Assembly: GCA_038030265.1 (NCBI GenBank)
Contig: CM075941.1
Span: forward strand, 45,632,164 to 45,696,163
Length of the DNA stretch: 64,000 nt
Origin: Corythucha ciliata
Lineage: Eukaryota; Arthropoda; Insecta; Hemiptera; Tingidae
Direction of reading: 5' to 3'
Within the stretch, counting starts at the first letter, position 1. Each line of letters starts with the position of its first letter. The translations under genes were made by a program, and so were the position numbers. The notes beneath the pieces were generated by a model. That model saw only the letters and a program-made list of their open reading frames with translations, did not search any database and was not told the origin of the DNA. Shown one piece after another: positions 11,493-22,337 of this stretch.

Positions 11493-12475
11493 TTGACTTT
11501 TTCACAAAGCCCTACGGCTAAAATGGAAATAAATCGCTCATTCACAGCTAAAATTGAGAAAAAAACTCTAATTCACAGGTGATATTGAGCAAAAACGCTC
11601 ATTCACTGTTAAAAGTGAGAGAAATAGCCGTAAATATAAATAGGTGCGAAATTGTAAGTATCGCGTGCATAAGTAACCGTTAAATACTGAAATTACAAGC
11701 TACGCCGGGTCTGAATACCCGGACATTTGATAGTTTATCCGGTCTTTATTATCGCGAAATTGCCAGGAACCCGGCCTAGCCTCCCACGATACCACACGCT
11801 GACTAACCGCCGTAAAATTGCAACATTTTTGAGGCAAATATCAGCAAAATTGTGAGTCTCCCCCAACCCCGTCTAAAATTCATGAGTTGGAGTTGAAAAT
11901 CAGTGACATTGCAAGTTTTGGGGTCTGAATGTCCTCGAAATTGCTATAGTTTACGGCCTTTATTTTAGCAAAATTGCAAAAAGTTCCTGGTGTCGCGAAT
12001 TTGAAAGTTTTGGGATTCGTCATTTTGAGTTTCCTAGCCGAATATTCGCAACATTGCAGGTTTCACGGTTTAATTTAAGAGAAATTGGAAGTATGAGGCC
12101 CTTTTTGTAGGCTTGCGCCTACTCGAAATTTGACAAAATCGGGACAAAAAATTCAGAGTCTAAAATCTGCAGGGACAAAAAATGAAAATGCACTAACCAC
12201 AAAGTACTCTTAACAACAAAGTGGTCGAACCACAATATGCTCCAACCACAAAATGCTTAAACCACAATGTTCTTTAAAAATATAGTGCTCCAACCACTAA
12301 ATGCTCTTTGTGCGGTTTGTGTCTTGTCCCTGGGATTAATGGGTTAGTCATTAACGTGACCCTTTCCCATTGTAAGAAGGCGATGACAGTGAGGAATGCC
12401 GTGGCCGTTAGTCCCCCGTTCTCAAGTGCCTGAAGGAGAGGTGCGAAACCGATAGCCCATAGGAGGCGTGCTGGG
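11493..12475 (-). mobile_element. inverted, 5'-truncated copy of the LINE 3' end and tail
   Basis: Read on the minus strand, this segment repeats the last ~160 bp of the LINE (from CCCAG at 12,475; compare 7,766), then the 16-bp repeat (12,195-12,310), the family-B array (11,640-12,180) and a few family-A units (11,493-11,640). Shared details include the phrases ACTAACGGCCACGGCATTCC and CCCAGGGACAAGACACAAACC. The 5' break inside the coding region is what incomplete target-primed reverse transcription leaves. An inverted segmental duplication would give the same picture. Confidence 0.75.
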
Positions 12476-12539
12476 ATTTTATTCTTAAATTGGTGTTTTA
12501 ATTCTTCAATTGTTTCTGCGTGTCACGCATTTTTCAGCA

Positions 12540-13450
12540 GCGAATTAACACTTTTTCTCAATTTTAGCCGCGCTTGTTTGTGATTTTTCCCAATAATGGC
12601 CGCATATTAGCAGCTTTTTAATAATTTTTGATCTGCATCATAATTGTTATGGACTTTTAGCTAAGGGTTAACGCTTTTTCCTTGTGTGAAGCCCAAAGTT
12701 GCGTTCAGAGGCCACGGACTCACATTTTCCTAAATTTCTGCCACGAATCAGCGTTTTCCTACATTTTAGCGGTAAATTAGGGTTTTTCTCAATTTTAGCC
12801 ACTAATTATTAGCGATTTTCTCATTTGAATCCACAAATTATTGTTATTTATAAACTTTATCCGCGAATTAGCAATTTTTTTCTTAATTTTAGCAGCAAAT
12901 TGATCAGAAACTATTCTTAACTTCGACCGCGAATTAGCCTTTGTCCAAATTTTAGCCGCTAACTAGCATTGTTTGTCAATTTCATGCGTGATTTTTCTCA
13001 ATTTTATCAGTGATTTGTGATTTTTCTCATTGTTGTTTCGTCATATTTTAGGTGATATTTCAATTTCAGCCCTCACCAGGGTTTTGTTTTTGTTTTTTCA
13101 ACTATAGCCCCAATGTTTTTCACTTTTAGAGCTTTGAATTAGCGTTTTTTCACCACTTTATTACCCGCGGGATTGGCCAAAGAGCAGCACGTTAGAATTT
13201 TGTTTCCCATTTTAGTCGTAAAGTGGCAAATTAGTGATTTTTTCTAAATTTAGGTATGGAAGTTGCATCGAAAATCACGAATGCAGGCTTTTTCGCAATT
13301 TTAGCTACGAACATTCTCTTTTTTTTTTCAAACGTTTTACTGCATACTTTCAAGAGTGCACCTTTTCAACTATATCGGTTCAAGAACCTGAAGAAACTTG
13401 CATGAGATCGACGAATTTTCTCTATTATACTACCTTTTACGCCTTCGAAT
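12540..13450 (+). repeat. family-A array, plus orientation
   Basis: Head-to-tail degenerate A units run from AATTAACACTTTTTCTC near 12,542 to CGACGAATTTTCTC near 13,410. It includes the variant unit TGGAAGTTGCATCGAAAATC at 13,258, a marker shared with several other arrays (about 17,045, 53,621, 57,599 and, inverted, 22,655). The phrase 'GAACCTGAAGAAACTTGC' near 13,384 is the second shared marker. Confidence 0.75.
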
Positions 13451-13559
13451 GACCGGTGCCTGGGCCGTTGCCGACCTTTAACTGGCACACCGCCCCATCC
13501 GTGGTCGGATGGGCTGAAAATCGTCGAAAGGAGCCAATAGCACTGCAAAACTCATTACA

Positions 13560-14020
13560 ACATACCTACTTTCATGATAGGGGGCCCGGGGCTGCCCACC
13601 CCCATGGGCGGAGGTAGCCGATGTTCCTTGGGGGGGGGGGGGCTTCAGTCCCTAATATGACTGCGGGAATGATCAATAGTGTGAGGGGGGACCCTCCCCC
13701 AAATTTCACACCTTCAAGCCCAGTACACTCGGAGGCATTTTCCTAGAATTTTTTGTGTGTTTGCCAACAGCTAGCTCTGTTGTCAGCCCCTATCCCATGG
13801 AAAATGTCTGGTGATCCCAGAAGTGTCATCTCCTAGACCATAAAAAACGTCCTGTGCAGGTGCCAGACACGATCAAATGCCCCGGATTTTTCATACGGTG
13901 GGCTCCCGGACTACTTTCTCTCGAAAAATGAAGCATTTTAAAAGGTTGCGTAGACTCCACAGAACACATACATGCAGCTCGTGAACGGTGCCTAAAAAAT
14001 GTCTCTGGGTGTACTGGGCT
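13560..14020. repeat. dispersed repeat, partner of an inverted copy at 27.94 kb
   Basis: The stretch from about 13,770 to 13,915 matches the reverse complement of 27,945-28,110. Shared phrases include CCGGGAGCCCACCGTATGAA and GAGATGACACTT on the opposite strand, and both copies contain a GAGCTAGCTG word. To its left is a hAT-terminus-like GC-rich stretch (GGGGGCCCGGGGCTGCCC, then a run of about 14 G at 13,629). The element type is unknown. Confidence 0.6.
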
Positions 14021-14026
14021 TTAAAA

Positions 14027-14232
14027 GTACGTAGAGACGGTGAGAATTTCCTGTTATTTAGGTCAACCCCACCGGCCGGCCGGAGCGTCTGGACCTGACT
14101 TTGACTTCAGTTGAAGTCACTTTGAAGTTGCCACACATCAGTTGAAGAAGGCGCAGTCCAGCTCAACTGATGTCGAAGTCTGGGCACACGCTCCGGCTGG
14201 CCGGTAGAGAAAATCTCACCGTGTGTACGTAC
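14027..14232. mobile_element. 206-bp foldback element (MITE-like hairpin)
   Basis: The two ends are inverted copies of each other. The outer arms are GTACGTAGAGACGGTGAG (14,027) and CTCACCGTGTGTACGTAC (ending 14,232). Inner arms are ACCGGCCGGCCGGAGCGT (from about 14,071) and ACGCTCCGGCTGGCCGGT, 17 of 18 paired. Pairing continues inward with TCAGTTGAAGTC-like words on both sides. There is no coding capacity. Target duplications are not clear, because the ends themselves form the palindrome GTACGTAC. A MITE or a long hairpin transcript are both possible. Confidence 0.7.
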
Positions 14233-14309
14233 CCGATAACTGTAGGGGTTAAAGAGTCTGGGGGGAGGGACTTCAGGAAGGAGAGCCTGGGGGGAGGGGC
14301 TACAGAAAC

Positions 14310-14393
14310 TTTTGGGGGCTATAGGACCAAAGGCCCCCTCTATCTCCGCCCATGCCCACCCCCCTCGCCACTACCCCGGTACACTACTGTGGC
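14310..14393 (-). repeat. hAT-like terminus
   Basis: The stretch ends ACCCCGGTACACTACTGTGG after a C-rich run. Its reverse complement, CAGTAGTGTACCGGGG, closely matches the terminal motif CAGTAGTGTACC at 22,533-22,545 and at 57,717-57,728. The partner end and target duplication were not found. Confidence 0.35.
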
Positions 14394-14589
14394 CAGGGGA
14401 GACATGGTGGCCAGCCGCCTACCCATATTCACAGCGGCCCATTTTAATTTATTTCAAAAGTAAAAACATTATATCCTCCACAATCTCATCAATAACAAAA
14501 TTTTCGGGCGATTATGTGCCTCTAACAGGGGACAAAGCGGGATTTAGCGTCAAAGGAGTACATTTGGCCATTATGCCCCTTTTTCTAGC

Positions 14590-15262
14590 GTCACGCGGTG
14601 ATTTCTGATCTTTTGTATCAGGAGAATATAATGTTCTGGGAGTTCGGCTTCCGTCAAAAATTATTTCGCTGACTCGCTCCTGGCACATTCTATTTTCTTG
14701 GTCATAGAGAACCAAGTCTTGTCAAAAACGACGACTTTGCCATTTTTTCTCAGGGTAATACGGCGATTTCTGGTCTTTCGTATCAGGAGAACATAATGTT
14801 CCAGGAGCTCAGCGTCGGGAAACATTTTCCACGTGGTTTCGTACAAATGTGCATAAAATTACCACGTCGTTATTAAAATGGGCCCCAATTTCTCTCGAGA
14901 GTGACATCGGGCACCCCTGGAAATGCCCATCTCTCAACCCAATTAGCACGCTAGAAAACGCTCGAAATCGATTAAACCACACCTTGTCACTTATTGGCGA
15001 AAATTCCTTATTCGACGAGCTCCCAGCACATTCTATGGTCGTAGGGGACCAAATTTTGCCGAAATCGACGATTTTGCCCCCTTTTTTCCAGTGTCATGCG
15101 GCGATTTTTGACCTTTCGTATAAGGAGAATATTAATATTCTAGGAGCTCGGCTTTCCGTCAAAAAACATTCCGTTGACGACCTCCTGGCTCACTTTATTC
15201 TCCTGGTCGTGGGAAAGCAAATCTTGTCAAAAACTGATGCGGCAATTTCTGAGCGCGCCAAA
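14590..15262 (+). repeat. tandem array of ~165-170-bp units
   Basis: The phrase CGGNGATTTCTGRTCTTTYGTATCAGGAGAA recurs in degenerate form at 14,596, 14,761 and 15,099, so the steps are 165 and 338 (two units). Each unit ends with GGAGCTCGGC-like and CTGGCNCACT-like words, then CTTGTCAAAAACGA. The unit between 14,930 and 15,090 is strongly diverged in its first half. A 142-codon open frame (14,849-15,277) runs through it but follows the repeat and resembles no protein I know. Confidence 0.7.
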
Positions 15263-15345
15263 AGTAATAAATTCTGACGATTTGTGCCTTCTCACGTCCT
15301 GAAAACGCCTAAACTGACTATTTGCGTCCCAATTTTCCTCAAATT
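15263..15345 (-). repeat. family-E units
   Basis: The phrases GCGCGCCAAAAG...CTGACGATTTGTGCC and AACGCCTAAACTGACTATTTGCG belong to the ~30-bp family E. That family is better seen inverted at 49,320-50,055 and again at 17,575-17,715. Confidence 0.5.
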
Positions 15346-15349
15346 TCCG

Positions 15350-16792
15350 CAAGTATAGTTTTTATCCCGTAACTAAGCGATTTTTCTCACCACGAATTTG
15401 CGTTTTTGAGCGAGAGGGGTCATTACGGCGTTTCAACAGTGAATTAGCACTCTTTCTCAATTCGAGGTGAAATTAGCGCCTATCCACAGTTTTTGCCGGG
15501 AATTAGGCAGGTTTTTTCATCTATACATATAGCCTTGAAGCATGAGGTGGCGTCTGAAGTTGACTCCTGTAGCCGAGAATAATTGGCGTACCTCAATATG
15601 AACACAAATTGAAATTTGTTTGTATTATAGCAGCAAATCTGCGCTTTTTCTCAATATTTGCTCAATATTATGTTGAACTTGTGACACAAGCAGTAATACA
15701 AACAGTAATGTAGAGATTTTTCTCAATGTTTGCCACAAATTGGCGTTTTCCTCAATTTACAGCAGCGAATCGGCACTTTATCTTAATTTGACCTTTAAAA
15801 AAAAAACTAGAAAATTAGCGTTTTTCTTAAATTTAGCCGCGCTAATTACTGGCTTTCCAAAATTAGCGTTTTTGATTTGTTTTTACATTCTAGCGCTGCA
15901 TTAACAATTTTTTTTTCACTTAAGCTATGGATTACTGCTTTACCTCAGTTTTAGCAGTGAATTAGCGCTTTTTTTTCCTATACATTTAGCCATGAATTGG
16001 CGCTTTTTCGCTATTTTTGCCACAAAATAAATAATTGCCCTCAGAATCTTCGAAATGGCGTATTTTCAATATTGGACACAAATTGAAATCGGTCTATTTT
16101 CAAGTCGCGAATTAGAGTTTATCCTATACTTTATCCGCGAATCAGTGATTTTCCAAAATTTCAGCCGCGAATTAGTGCTTTTTCTCTATTTCGGCTGCTT
16201 AATTATGTTTTTGTTTTTTTTCTTCGTTTGTTTGTTTTTTTTTTCTATTTTCAGCAGTGAATTTGCAATTTTTTCTCATTTTGAGCTAAAAAATAGTGTT
16301 TCTCTTGATTTTAGGCGTACTATTTAGCGATCTCCCAAAATCATCCGCAAATCAGCCGGTGTTTTTACATTTTAGCCCCACGTCTCTTTTATCTATGAAT
16401 TAGCGCTAATTCTCACTTTTAGTAGCATATAAATTAAGTTGCCTTTAGAAGCCGAGAATAGGCGTATTTTCAATTTTAAATACTTTCTCCATTTAGCCGC
16501 GAATTAGCACTTTTTCTCCATTTTAGCAGGGGATTTGCACTTTTCTCATTTTGAACTGAATACAATCGAATTTATTAGCGTTTTTCGCCGTAATCGCATG
16601 AATTAGCGTTTTTTCTCTATTTTTGCCACAAATTGGCGTTTTTTTCTTCAATTGTTATAGCAATGAATTGGTAGTATTTCTCAATTTCAGCTGAAACTTG
16701 GACTTTTCTTAATTTTAACCTCGATAATTAGTGATTTTCTCTCTCTCTAGCCACGTTGGCTTTTGTTTTTTTGTTTGTTTGTTTTTTGTTTT

Positions 16793-16825
<33 letters not shown>

Positions 16826-17300
16826 AATTTTTGTTGTGGATTAGCATTTTTTCTCAGTTTTAGCCCTCAAAATATCCTTCTGAGGCTAAGGATTGGCGTT
16901 TTCTCAATTTTAGCCGCGAATAAGTGTTTTTTTTCACTAGTATAGCCTTGCTGTTGCGAAAGCAGCACTTAAGCGTTTTTTTTGTAGATTTAAGCCGTAA
17001 AATTGCCTCTATACACATTGAGTCAGCAATTTTTTTTAAGTTATGGTCTGAAAGTTGTATCGAGAAACCACTCCACACCACGACCACCACTTTTTCTCCA
17101 TTTCAGTCACGAATCTTAGCGCTTTTTCCAAACTTTTTGTCGCCTATCTGCCTCAACATCGGCACATTAGAGCGCCTTCTCAATTTTATCTTCTTACGGA
17201 CCTAAAGAAACTTGGGAATCAGCGTATTTTTTATGTTTTAGCCGTGAATTTACATTCCAGAAGGCGCGAATTTTCTCAATTTGAGCCATCAGAATAGCGC
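15350..17300 (+). repeat. family-A array, plus orientation, with (TTTC)n
   Basis: Roughly 2 kb of head-to-tail A units, for example GCCGCGAATTAGCAC then TTTTTCTCCATTTTAGC near 16,496. A (TTTC)n microsatellite lies at about 16,790-16,823. Marker units include CTGAAAGTTGTATCGAGAAA near 17,049 and GGACCTAAAGAAACTTGGGA near 17,198. The array leads directly into a hAT-like right end (17,280-17,545). Open frames inside are phenylalanine/leucine-rich products of the T runs. Confidence 0.8.
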
Positions 17301-17545
17301 TTTCGTGGGCTCAATCGAATATTATTAGCCACTCTATTTGCTCGTTCTTATTAGCTCGAGGACGGAAGGACCGAATATCGTCGAGAGGAGCCAAATCGCT
17401 TTTAATCACGTACCAAAACTCTTTTTCACGTACCTAAATCCATGAACATTGAAACCTAAAAATCCTCATTCTTCAATATTCAAGGTTTTCGAGGGCCCCC
17501 TTGGCTTGGTCCAACCACCACGCCCCTATACCTTTTACGCCTGTA
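17280..17545 (+). mobile_element. right-end relic of a hAT-like element
   Basis: This matches the right end of the complete element at 51,501-54,075. Shared phrases are GGGCTCAATCGAATA (17,308; compare 53,837), ACCTAAAAATCCT (17,452; compare 53,971), and a GAGGGCCCCC...CGCCCCTA terminus. The final bases (CCTATACCTTTTACGCCTGTA) are diverged from CCTACCACGGTACGCTAGTG, and no target duplication is evident, so this copy is old or truncated. Its body would be the family-A array to the left. Confidence 0.55.
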
Positions 17546-17574
17546 AAGGCTTAACAGACTACCCCGTCCCTGAA

Positions 17575-17715
17575 AATTGCAAAATCGACCATTCGCGCGC
17601 CAAGAATGTTCAATGACCACACTCACGCCTTGACTCGACGGACTAGTTGCGCGCTAAAAATACCCAAACCGGCGATTCCCGCTCCAAAAATGGCCAAACT
17701 GACTCTATACGTTTT
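17575..17715 (-). repeat. family-E array
   Basis: Several units are present: GCGCGCCAAGAATG; GCGCGCTAAAAATACCCAAA; CCGGCGATTCCCGCTCC, then AAAAATGGCCAAACTGAC. Reverse-complemented, these give GTCAGTTTGGCCATTTTT, the core of the larger array at 49,320-50,055. Confidence 0.6.
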
Positions 17716-17719
17716 GCTA

Positions 17720-20310
17720 TAATACATCCGGATTATTTTTAAACCTTTTAATTTTCTTTGAGCGGGAACACGGAAGTAAAATGGAAGAATACGTAATATC
17801 TTGAGGTTTCTCGGCACGGGGAATCCGAAAAAACGCCCCAATTAATGGTTCCTCTTGATCCATACTTTTGTACTCATCGTCAGTGCTGTTATTTTCGTTG
17901 GTTATTCTCACAGAAAACAGCCGATTTTCTGTTAGTGAAATATCCGAACTCAGTCTCTCCATTATCCACCTAACTTATGATATGAATATCGCCGTAAATT
18001 TAACAAACAGAATGGAAAACAAGCTGGAGAGATTCTGCACTGATTGCCTTTATACGTGGGCTGACCTGATTACAATTCGTAATGAGGCAATGGAATTTCG
18101 CTTTTTGGTTCGTTCCTCCCTGTCCTCCCCACCCTTCTACCCAAAATGTCTGATGAACGCGATGGCTCTGGATGCGGCGCGGCGTGAGTCGCTAGTTGGG
18201 GCAGTGGATTTAATGTTTGGAAAACTTTGATGACTTCTATAAAGTTTTTTTTCTCTCTCTCTCCTCTCTTTTAATTGAATTGACCAAAGTACATAAAGTG
18301 CCAGAGCTAATGATGTCGGCCATTGACTTATGGAGCAGCTGTCGAATCTGATGAGGCTATATGAGAGTGCTCTTAATGAAGGGGGCAACCTTTTTCCGGA
18401 GGCCCGCAATAAAAACGTCTCATTATGTAGATTCCTCTCGAATGTTACTATACTCGTCAATCGAACGACGTTAGTCGAACATTCATCGTAAAAACGCACC
18501 CTTGAAAAAAACGGAAAAGATGTTATCAAGCAAAAAAAAAAAAAAAGTTGAATGCGAGATTTCTCTTTCGCATCAAACAGTTCCGATCTTCATGTACAGC
18601 GTGAAAATACTTCTCGTATATAAACTACAGCTACCACACCTCGGAACTGAATGAAAAGCCGAGCGTTAAAAAAAAAAGACTACCCGTACACATTGAATTT
18701 AGAAGCTCCGGTTGCTCCGCATATAGCCAAGGGGGAATGTGTACACCCTCAAGGCCTTAAATGCTATCTGTTCGTCCCATAAACTTCCCTTTAATCGCCT
18801 CCTCGCCACCCTGATACTCCCAAGTTGAACAGCATAAACATCTCACTATATCACCTCTACCTTTCTATTGATCTCTCTCGCTTTTTTCTCTCGTGTTGTA
18901 AATACGGACACTATTTTGTCTTGGGAAGGGGGGAGGGGGTGAAAAGAATTTTATAATCCGTGGATTTCGGTATAAAACCCTCTGAAAATCAATTGGAAGG
19001 CGCTCGAGACTATTAAACACAGATGTTGTTGTGAGGCCCGGATCTGGGATGCTCTCGAAATCCTCCTGCCCCGCACGTTTGACAAGCTCACGAATTTTCC
19101 TCCATAATACTTTGTACCAACCCACAAAATAAGATGTCAATAGGCTTCGTTATTTTTCCGCCTGTTCAAACATATTCAATCCTAAATCCTCAAGTAAAAG
19201 CGGGAAAAAGTACTCGTAGAGAGAGGCTTTTGATCGAAGTTTCGTGATTCGCCCGAGGGGACTTCTCAGCGAGCAAATTCGTACACTTATGCGGGGGTCT
19301 GGGGAAAGGAACACGAAAAGTAAGACATTTATTCATCAATTTGGTAATGAAGAAGAATTAATGGCTTAATTCTTGCTTGCCTTTTATTTAAAACCGTTAG
19401 GTATCACTAAACGGGTGGTGGGAGGGGGAGCCGGTCGTACTAGTAAGGAATCTGTGAACCCCGCCATTAAACTCTGATTTAGAAGCGAACAAAAAACTAA
19501 GTTTCTAATATTTATTGCAATGTGAACTTTGCGCTTAAAACATAGCTTTAAAAACTCTTTAGTCTCCCATGTTTGCCTCCCCTAATTTACCGTTAGAATA
19601 TACTGGTACCAAGTCCTTAATAAACAGCTCTTATACTCCCCTTGTAATGGATGGATCGCGTGAGGCCTTTCGCTAATAAAGAAATCAACATTTCGTAATA
19701 AACTGTTTCACGATGGAAATCGGGGTGGTTGGGGGGGGGGGGGCTAAGAAACACAGGGGGGCTCACTATTCTTTTTGAGGGTTCTCTTCCTTCTAACAAA
19801 ACCTTTTAAAGAGCATTACCGTAAAGGCCTGTTTTTCAGCTTCTTATCTTATACAGAGAACGCGTCACCTCGCTATTCCTTTTTTCAATACGTGGAAAGC
19901 CCCACCTTGCCATTTCAGTGCAAGTTAGATAAATCACTGAGGAGATTTCCCTTTAATATAGAAATCTCGGTCACTGACGATTACGTGCCGTTAGCGCACG
20001 TGCTTTTAGCGCACAATGAAAAAATCGTGTCTTTAGCACGCATTACCTTACGAGAACACCCTTGTTATAGTTGATCCTATTACTTACTGCTTTCAATCTT
20101 TCAAGGGGCCAGAACTTTTTCTCACGTGCCTCTACGTCATATTTTTTTCTTGTTTTCCTTCTTCTTATTTTCTCAGCTTGCCATTATCCCGAAATTCGAA
20201 AAATGTAAACCTACCTACTCGTTTGTAGCCATCTATTCCAGATTTTTCTGTCCAAAAACTGATAACTTTTGCCCTTATAAAGTGGTACTTTTGGAGCTAT
20301 ATCTTTTGGG
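17720..20310. other. no recognisable gene; mostly non-repeated DNA
   Basis: This is one of the quieter stretches. Open frames of 60-130 codons on both strands (for example 17,868-18,230 plus; 18,137-18,529 minus) resemble no family I know. Small features include a CT-rich stretch at 18,247-18,270, an A run at 18,530-18,545, a G run of about 14 at 19,730-19,743, and the short dispersed repeat at 19,985-20,042 described separately. Confidence 0.4.
19985..20042 (+). repeat. short dispersed repeat, inverted partner at 27.72 kb
   Basis: The phrase TTAGCGCAC...TTTTAGCGCAC, then AATGAAAAAATCGTGTCTTT, then AGCACGCA matches the reverse complement of 27,722-27,775 (TGCGCGCTAAAGACACGATT, then TTTTCATTGCGTGCTAAAA). 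CACTGACG lies just upstream here, and CACTGACACC adjoins the partner. Confidence 0.6.
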
Positions 20311-20319
20311 TGTTGGTCC

Positions 20320-21350
20320 CCTGAGACGGTAAACTGCGGTAATTTAGTCAAACTCGACTTCGGACTTCGCCGTGACCTGACCTGGACATTTGTCATCGCC
20401 GATGTCGACACGTCCCTATCATCGGTTCCGTGATTTTTTGGCTTATTTCTCGCTACTCCCCGACTGCCGAAATCATCGTCTAGCTATCATAGACACGTCG
20501 TCTCCTTTCAATTCAGTTTTCAACGAATTCCCGGAGCTCACTCGTCCGTCTTCGTTCTCCCCGCGTCGTTCGTCACAACACGGTTCATTTTATCAACACA
20601 ACGCCTCTGGTCCATCCCCTCTCATCTCGTCCCAGACGCTTGGCTCCCGACCGACTTCCAATAGCCAAAACGGAATTCGACATAATGCTACGGGCAGGCA
20701 CAGCTCGGCGTTCGGATGGTCCCTTGGTCGTCACCTCTCCACACGGTTCCCAAGAAAGATGCCGGCTGGTGCCCTTGCGGGGATTACCACACTGGGGGAA
20801 AAAAGAGGCACTTTCTCGGTTAATTTTAACCGAGAAATCTCGGTAAAATGTTTGCAACCGTCACGAGTCTGTAATGTCAACCGACAAGCTTGATACGGTT
20901 GAATGCACGTCTTGACTCGCTTAACGCATGTTGTCGGTAAAATATTTGCAACCGTCATGAGTTGGTAAAGTCTACCGACAAGCTTTATACGGTTAAATGC
21001 ACACGGTTAGCGCATACTAGACGGTTAACTCTAACCGTTACTTTACGGTAGATTCTTCCGACCCACAACTCCCTTGTCTGTTACAGCAACTGTCTAACAT
21101 CGGTGAAAGCTGACCGTATACTCGGTAATCACAGCCGTGTCAGGCGGTTAGTCCAACAGTGTGTTTACGGTAGTGGCGAACCGAATTTTGGATATTATAC
21201 GGTAGCATCAGCAGAAAAAAAAACGGTAAAATTCTACTGTCATGACGGTTGCATCAACGGTTACTCAACGGTAAAACAGGTATCTCTACTCGGTTAAGAA
21301 ACGCCGTCTTGAGTCTGGTGTCAACCGTGACATAACGGTACATGCTACCA
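20320..21350. repeat. ACGGT/ACCGT-rich dispersed repeat
   Basis: The words ACGGT(T/A)A and their complement TAACCGT recur in both orientations, more than twenty times between 20,840 and 21,345, at irregular 10-40-bp spacing. A 94-bp direct duplication lies inside it. To the left (20,390-20,890) it overlaps GC-richer sequence with overlapping open frames on both strands and no recognised family. The same words appear in the minisatellite at 22,110-22,337. Confidence 0.55.
20841..21030 (+). repeat. 94-bp tandem duplication
   Basis: CGGTAAAATGTTTGCAACCG at 20,841 recurs as CGGTAAAATATTTGCAACCG at 20,935. The two copies then share CACGAGT/CATGAGT, CCGACAAGCTT and ATACGGTT(G/A)AATGCAC. The copies differ at scattered positions. 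Confidence 0.8.
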
Positions 21351-22089
21351 TTAAAGCTCGAATAAAATAGTAATCTCCACGGTACTTTACTTATTTAATT
21401 TAGTGTAACCGGTTTTCGATCCACCGGATCATCATCAGCACTTAAAATAAAAACATCAGAAAAATGACTTTGTCAATTGTAACATTAGGCTTCACCATGT
21501 ATCGGCTTGTCAACACCTTCTCCAGCTAGCGAACAACTTCAGCAAGCGAGGACTAAATAATGAGAAGTACGAAGTTATTGGGAGCAGTGAGGAAGACAGA
21601 CCTTGCGCGTTTTCTGCAGATGCCGCTAAAAACAAAGAGAGGGAGTGCTTCAACCGATAGAGCACCCTGAATCAACAGAAATTTGACGGTTAAGGGTTGC
21701 CTTACTGAACCGTCTACTTAGTTGTTGCATCTAGTTACGAGTTCGTGAAGTCGGTTAAAAACTGCTTGTCTAAGACTGCCAGAACAGGAGAGTTTTATAG
21801 GATGATGAAATGGGGGAGGGGACCTCTTGGGTAACGTTATATCTATATGTATCTGAATGCTTTCATTAAATAAAAATATATACTAGGCTACCGATGGGAG
21901 CATTGAGTTTGATTCGATTTACATTTTGTGTGTTTTCTTCATCGAAAAATATCCCGCTTTCTTTGATTGTGACCTGAGACCCAGGGCAATTTACGAAAGT
22001 TGCAAGATCCGGAAGTTTTAGAAAATGAAAATTTCGTTTCATCGGTTTTATCGTCCGCCTACACAGTACAACGTCAGTACATTTGATAT
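21351..22089. other. no recognisable gene; contains a GTTTCG-type repeat end
   Basis: At 21,407-21,438 the sequence reads GTAACCGGTTTTCGATCC, then ACCGGATCATCATCAG. This scheme (GGTTTCG, about ten bases, then a CATCATCAG-like word) recurs loosely at 48,570-48,600 and 60,107-60,140. The rest is AT-rich with no coding signal that I recognise. Confidence 0.4.
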
Positions 22090-22109
22090 TAGTGGCCATG
22101 GAGCCGGGT

Positions 22110-22337
22110 TCACCGTCATTCAACTCTGCTTTACAGTTACTAAACTCGGTAACGCCGTCTTTAAACTCTGTTACATCGCCATATTCAACTCGATTTCACC
22201 ATCATTGAATTCTGCTTTACCGTCACTACGCTCGGTTTTACAGTATCTCGGTAACACGACCGTTCAACTCGGCTTTACCGTCATTCAACTCGGTAACATG
22301 GTCGCTCAACTCGGTTTCACCGTCATTCAACTCGGCG
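22110..22337 (+). repeat. 21-bp minisatellite
   Basis: About eleven imperfect units of TTYACCGTCATTCAACTCGG (about 20-22 bp) run head to tail. The 3' units are the cleanest. Because 21 is divisible by three the array stays open and reads as heptads of the type GFTVIQL (frame 22,025-22,357), but there is no other sign of a gene. It abuts the truncated hAT-like copy that starts near 22,337. Confidence 0.8.

Noticed and set aside
16055..17297. Phenylalanine/leucine-rich open frames in family-A arrays, looking like membrane proteins
   Set aside because: They are translations of the T-run and ATTTTAG periodicity, occur in every array, and lack any family motif.
17868..18230. 120-codon plus-strand open frame in quiet DNA
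   Set aside because: No domain, signal peptide pattern or neighbour supports it; the opposite strand is equally open nearby.
20390..20893. 167-codon open frame rich in S, R and P near 20.6 kb
   Set aside because: Overlapping frames are open on both strands, it runs into the ACGGT-rich repeat, and no family is recognisable.
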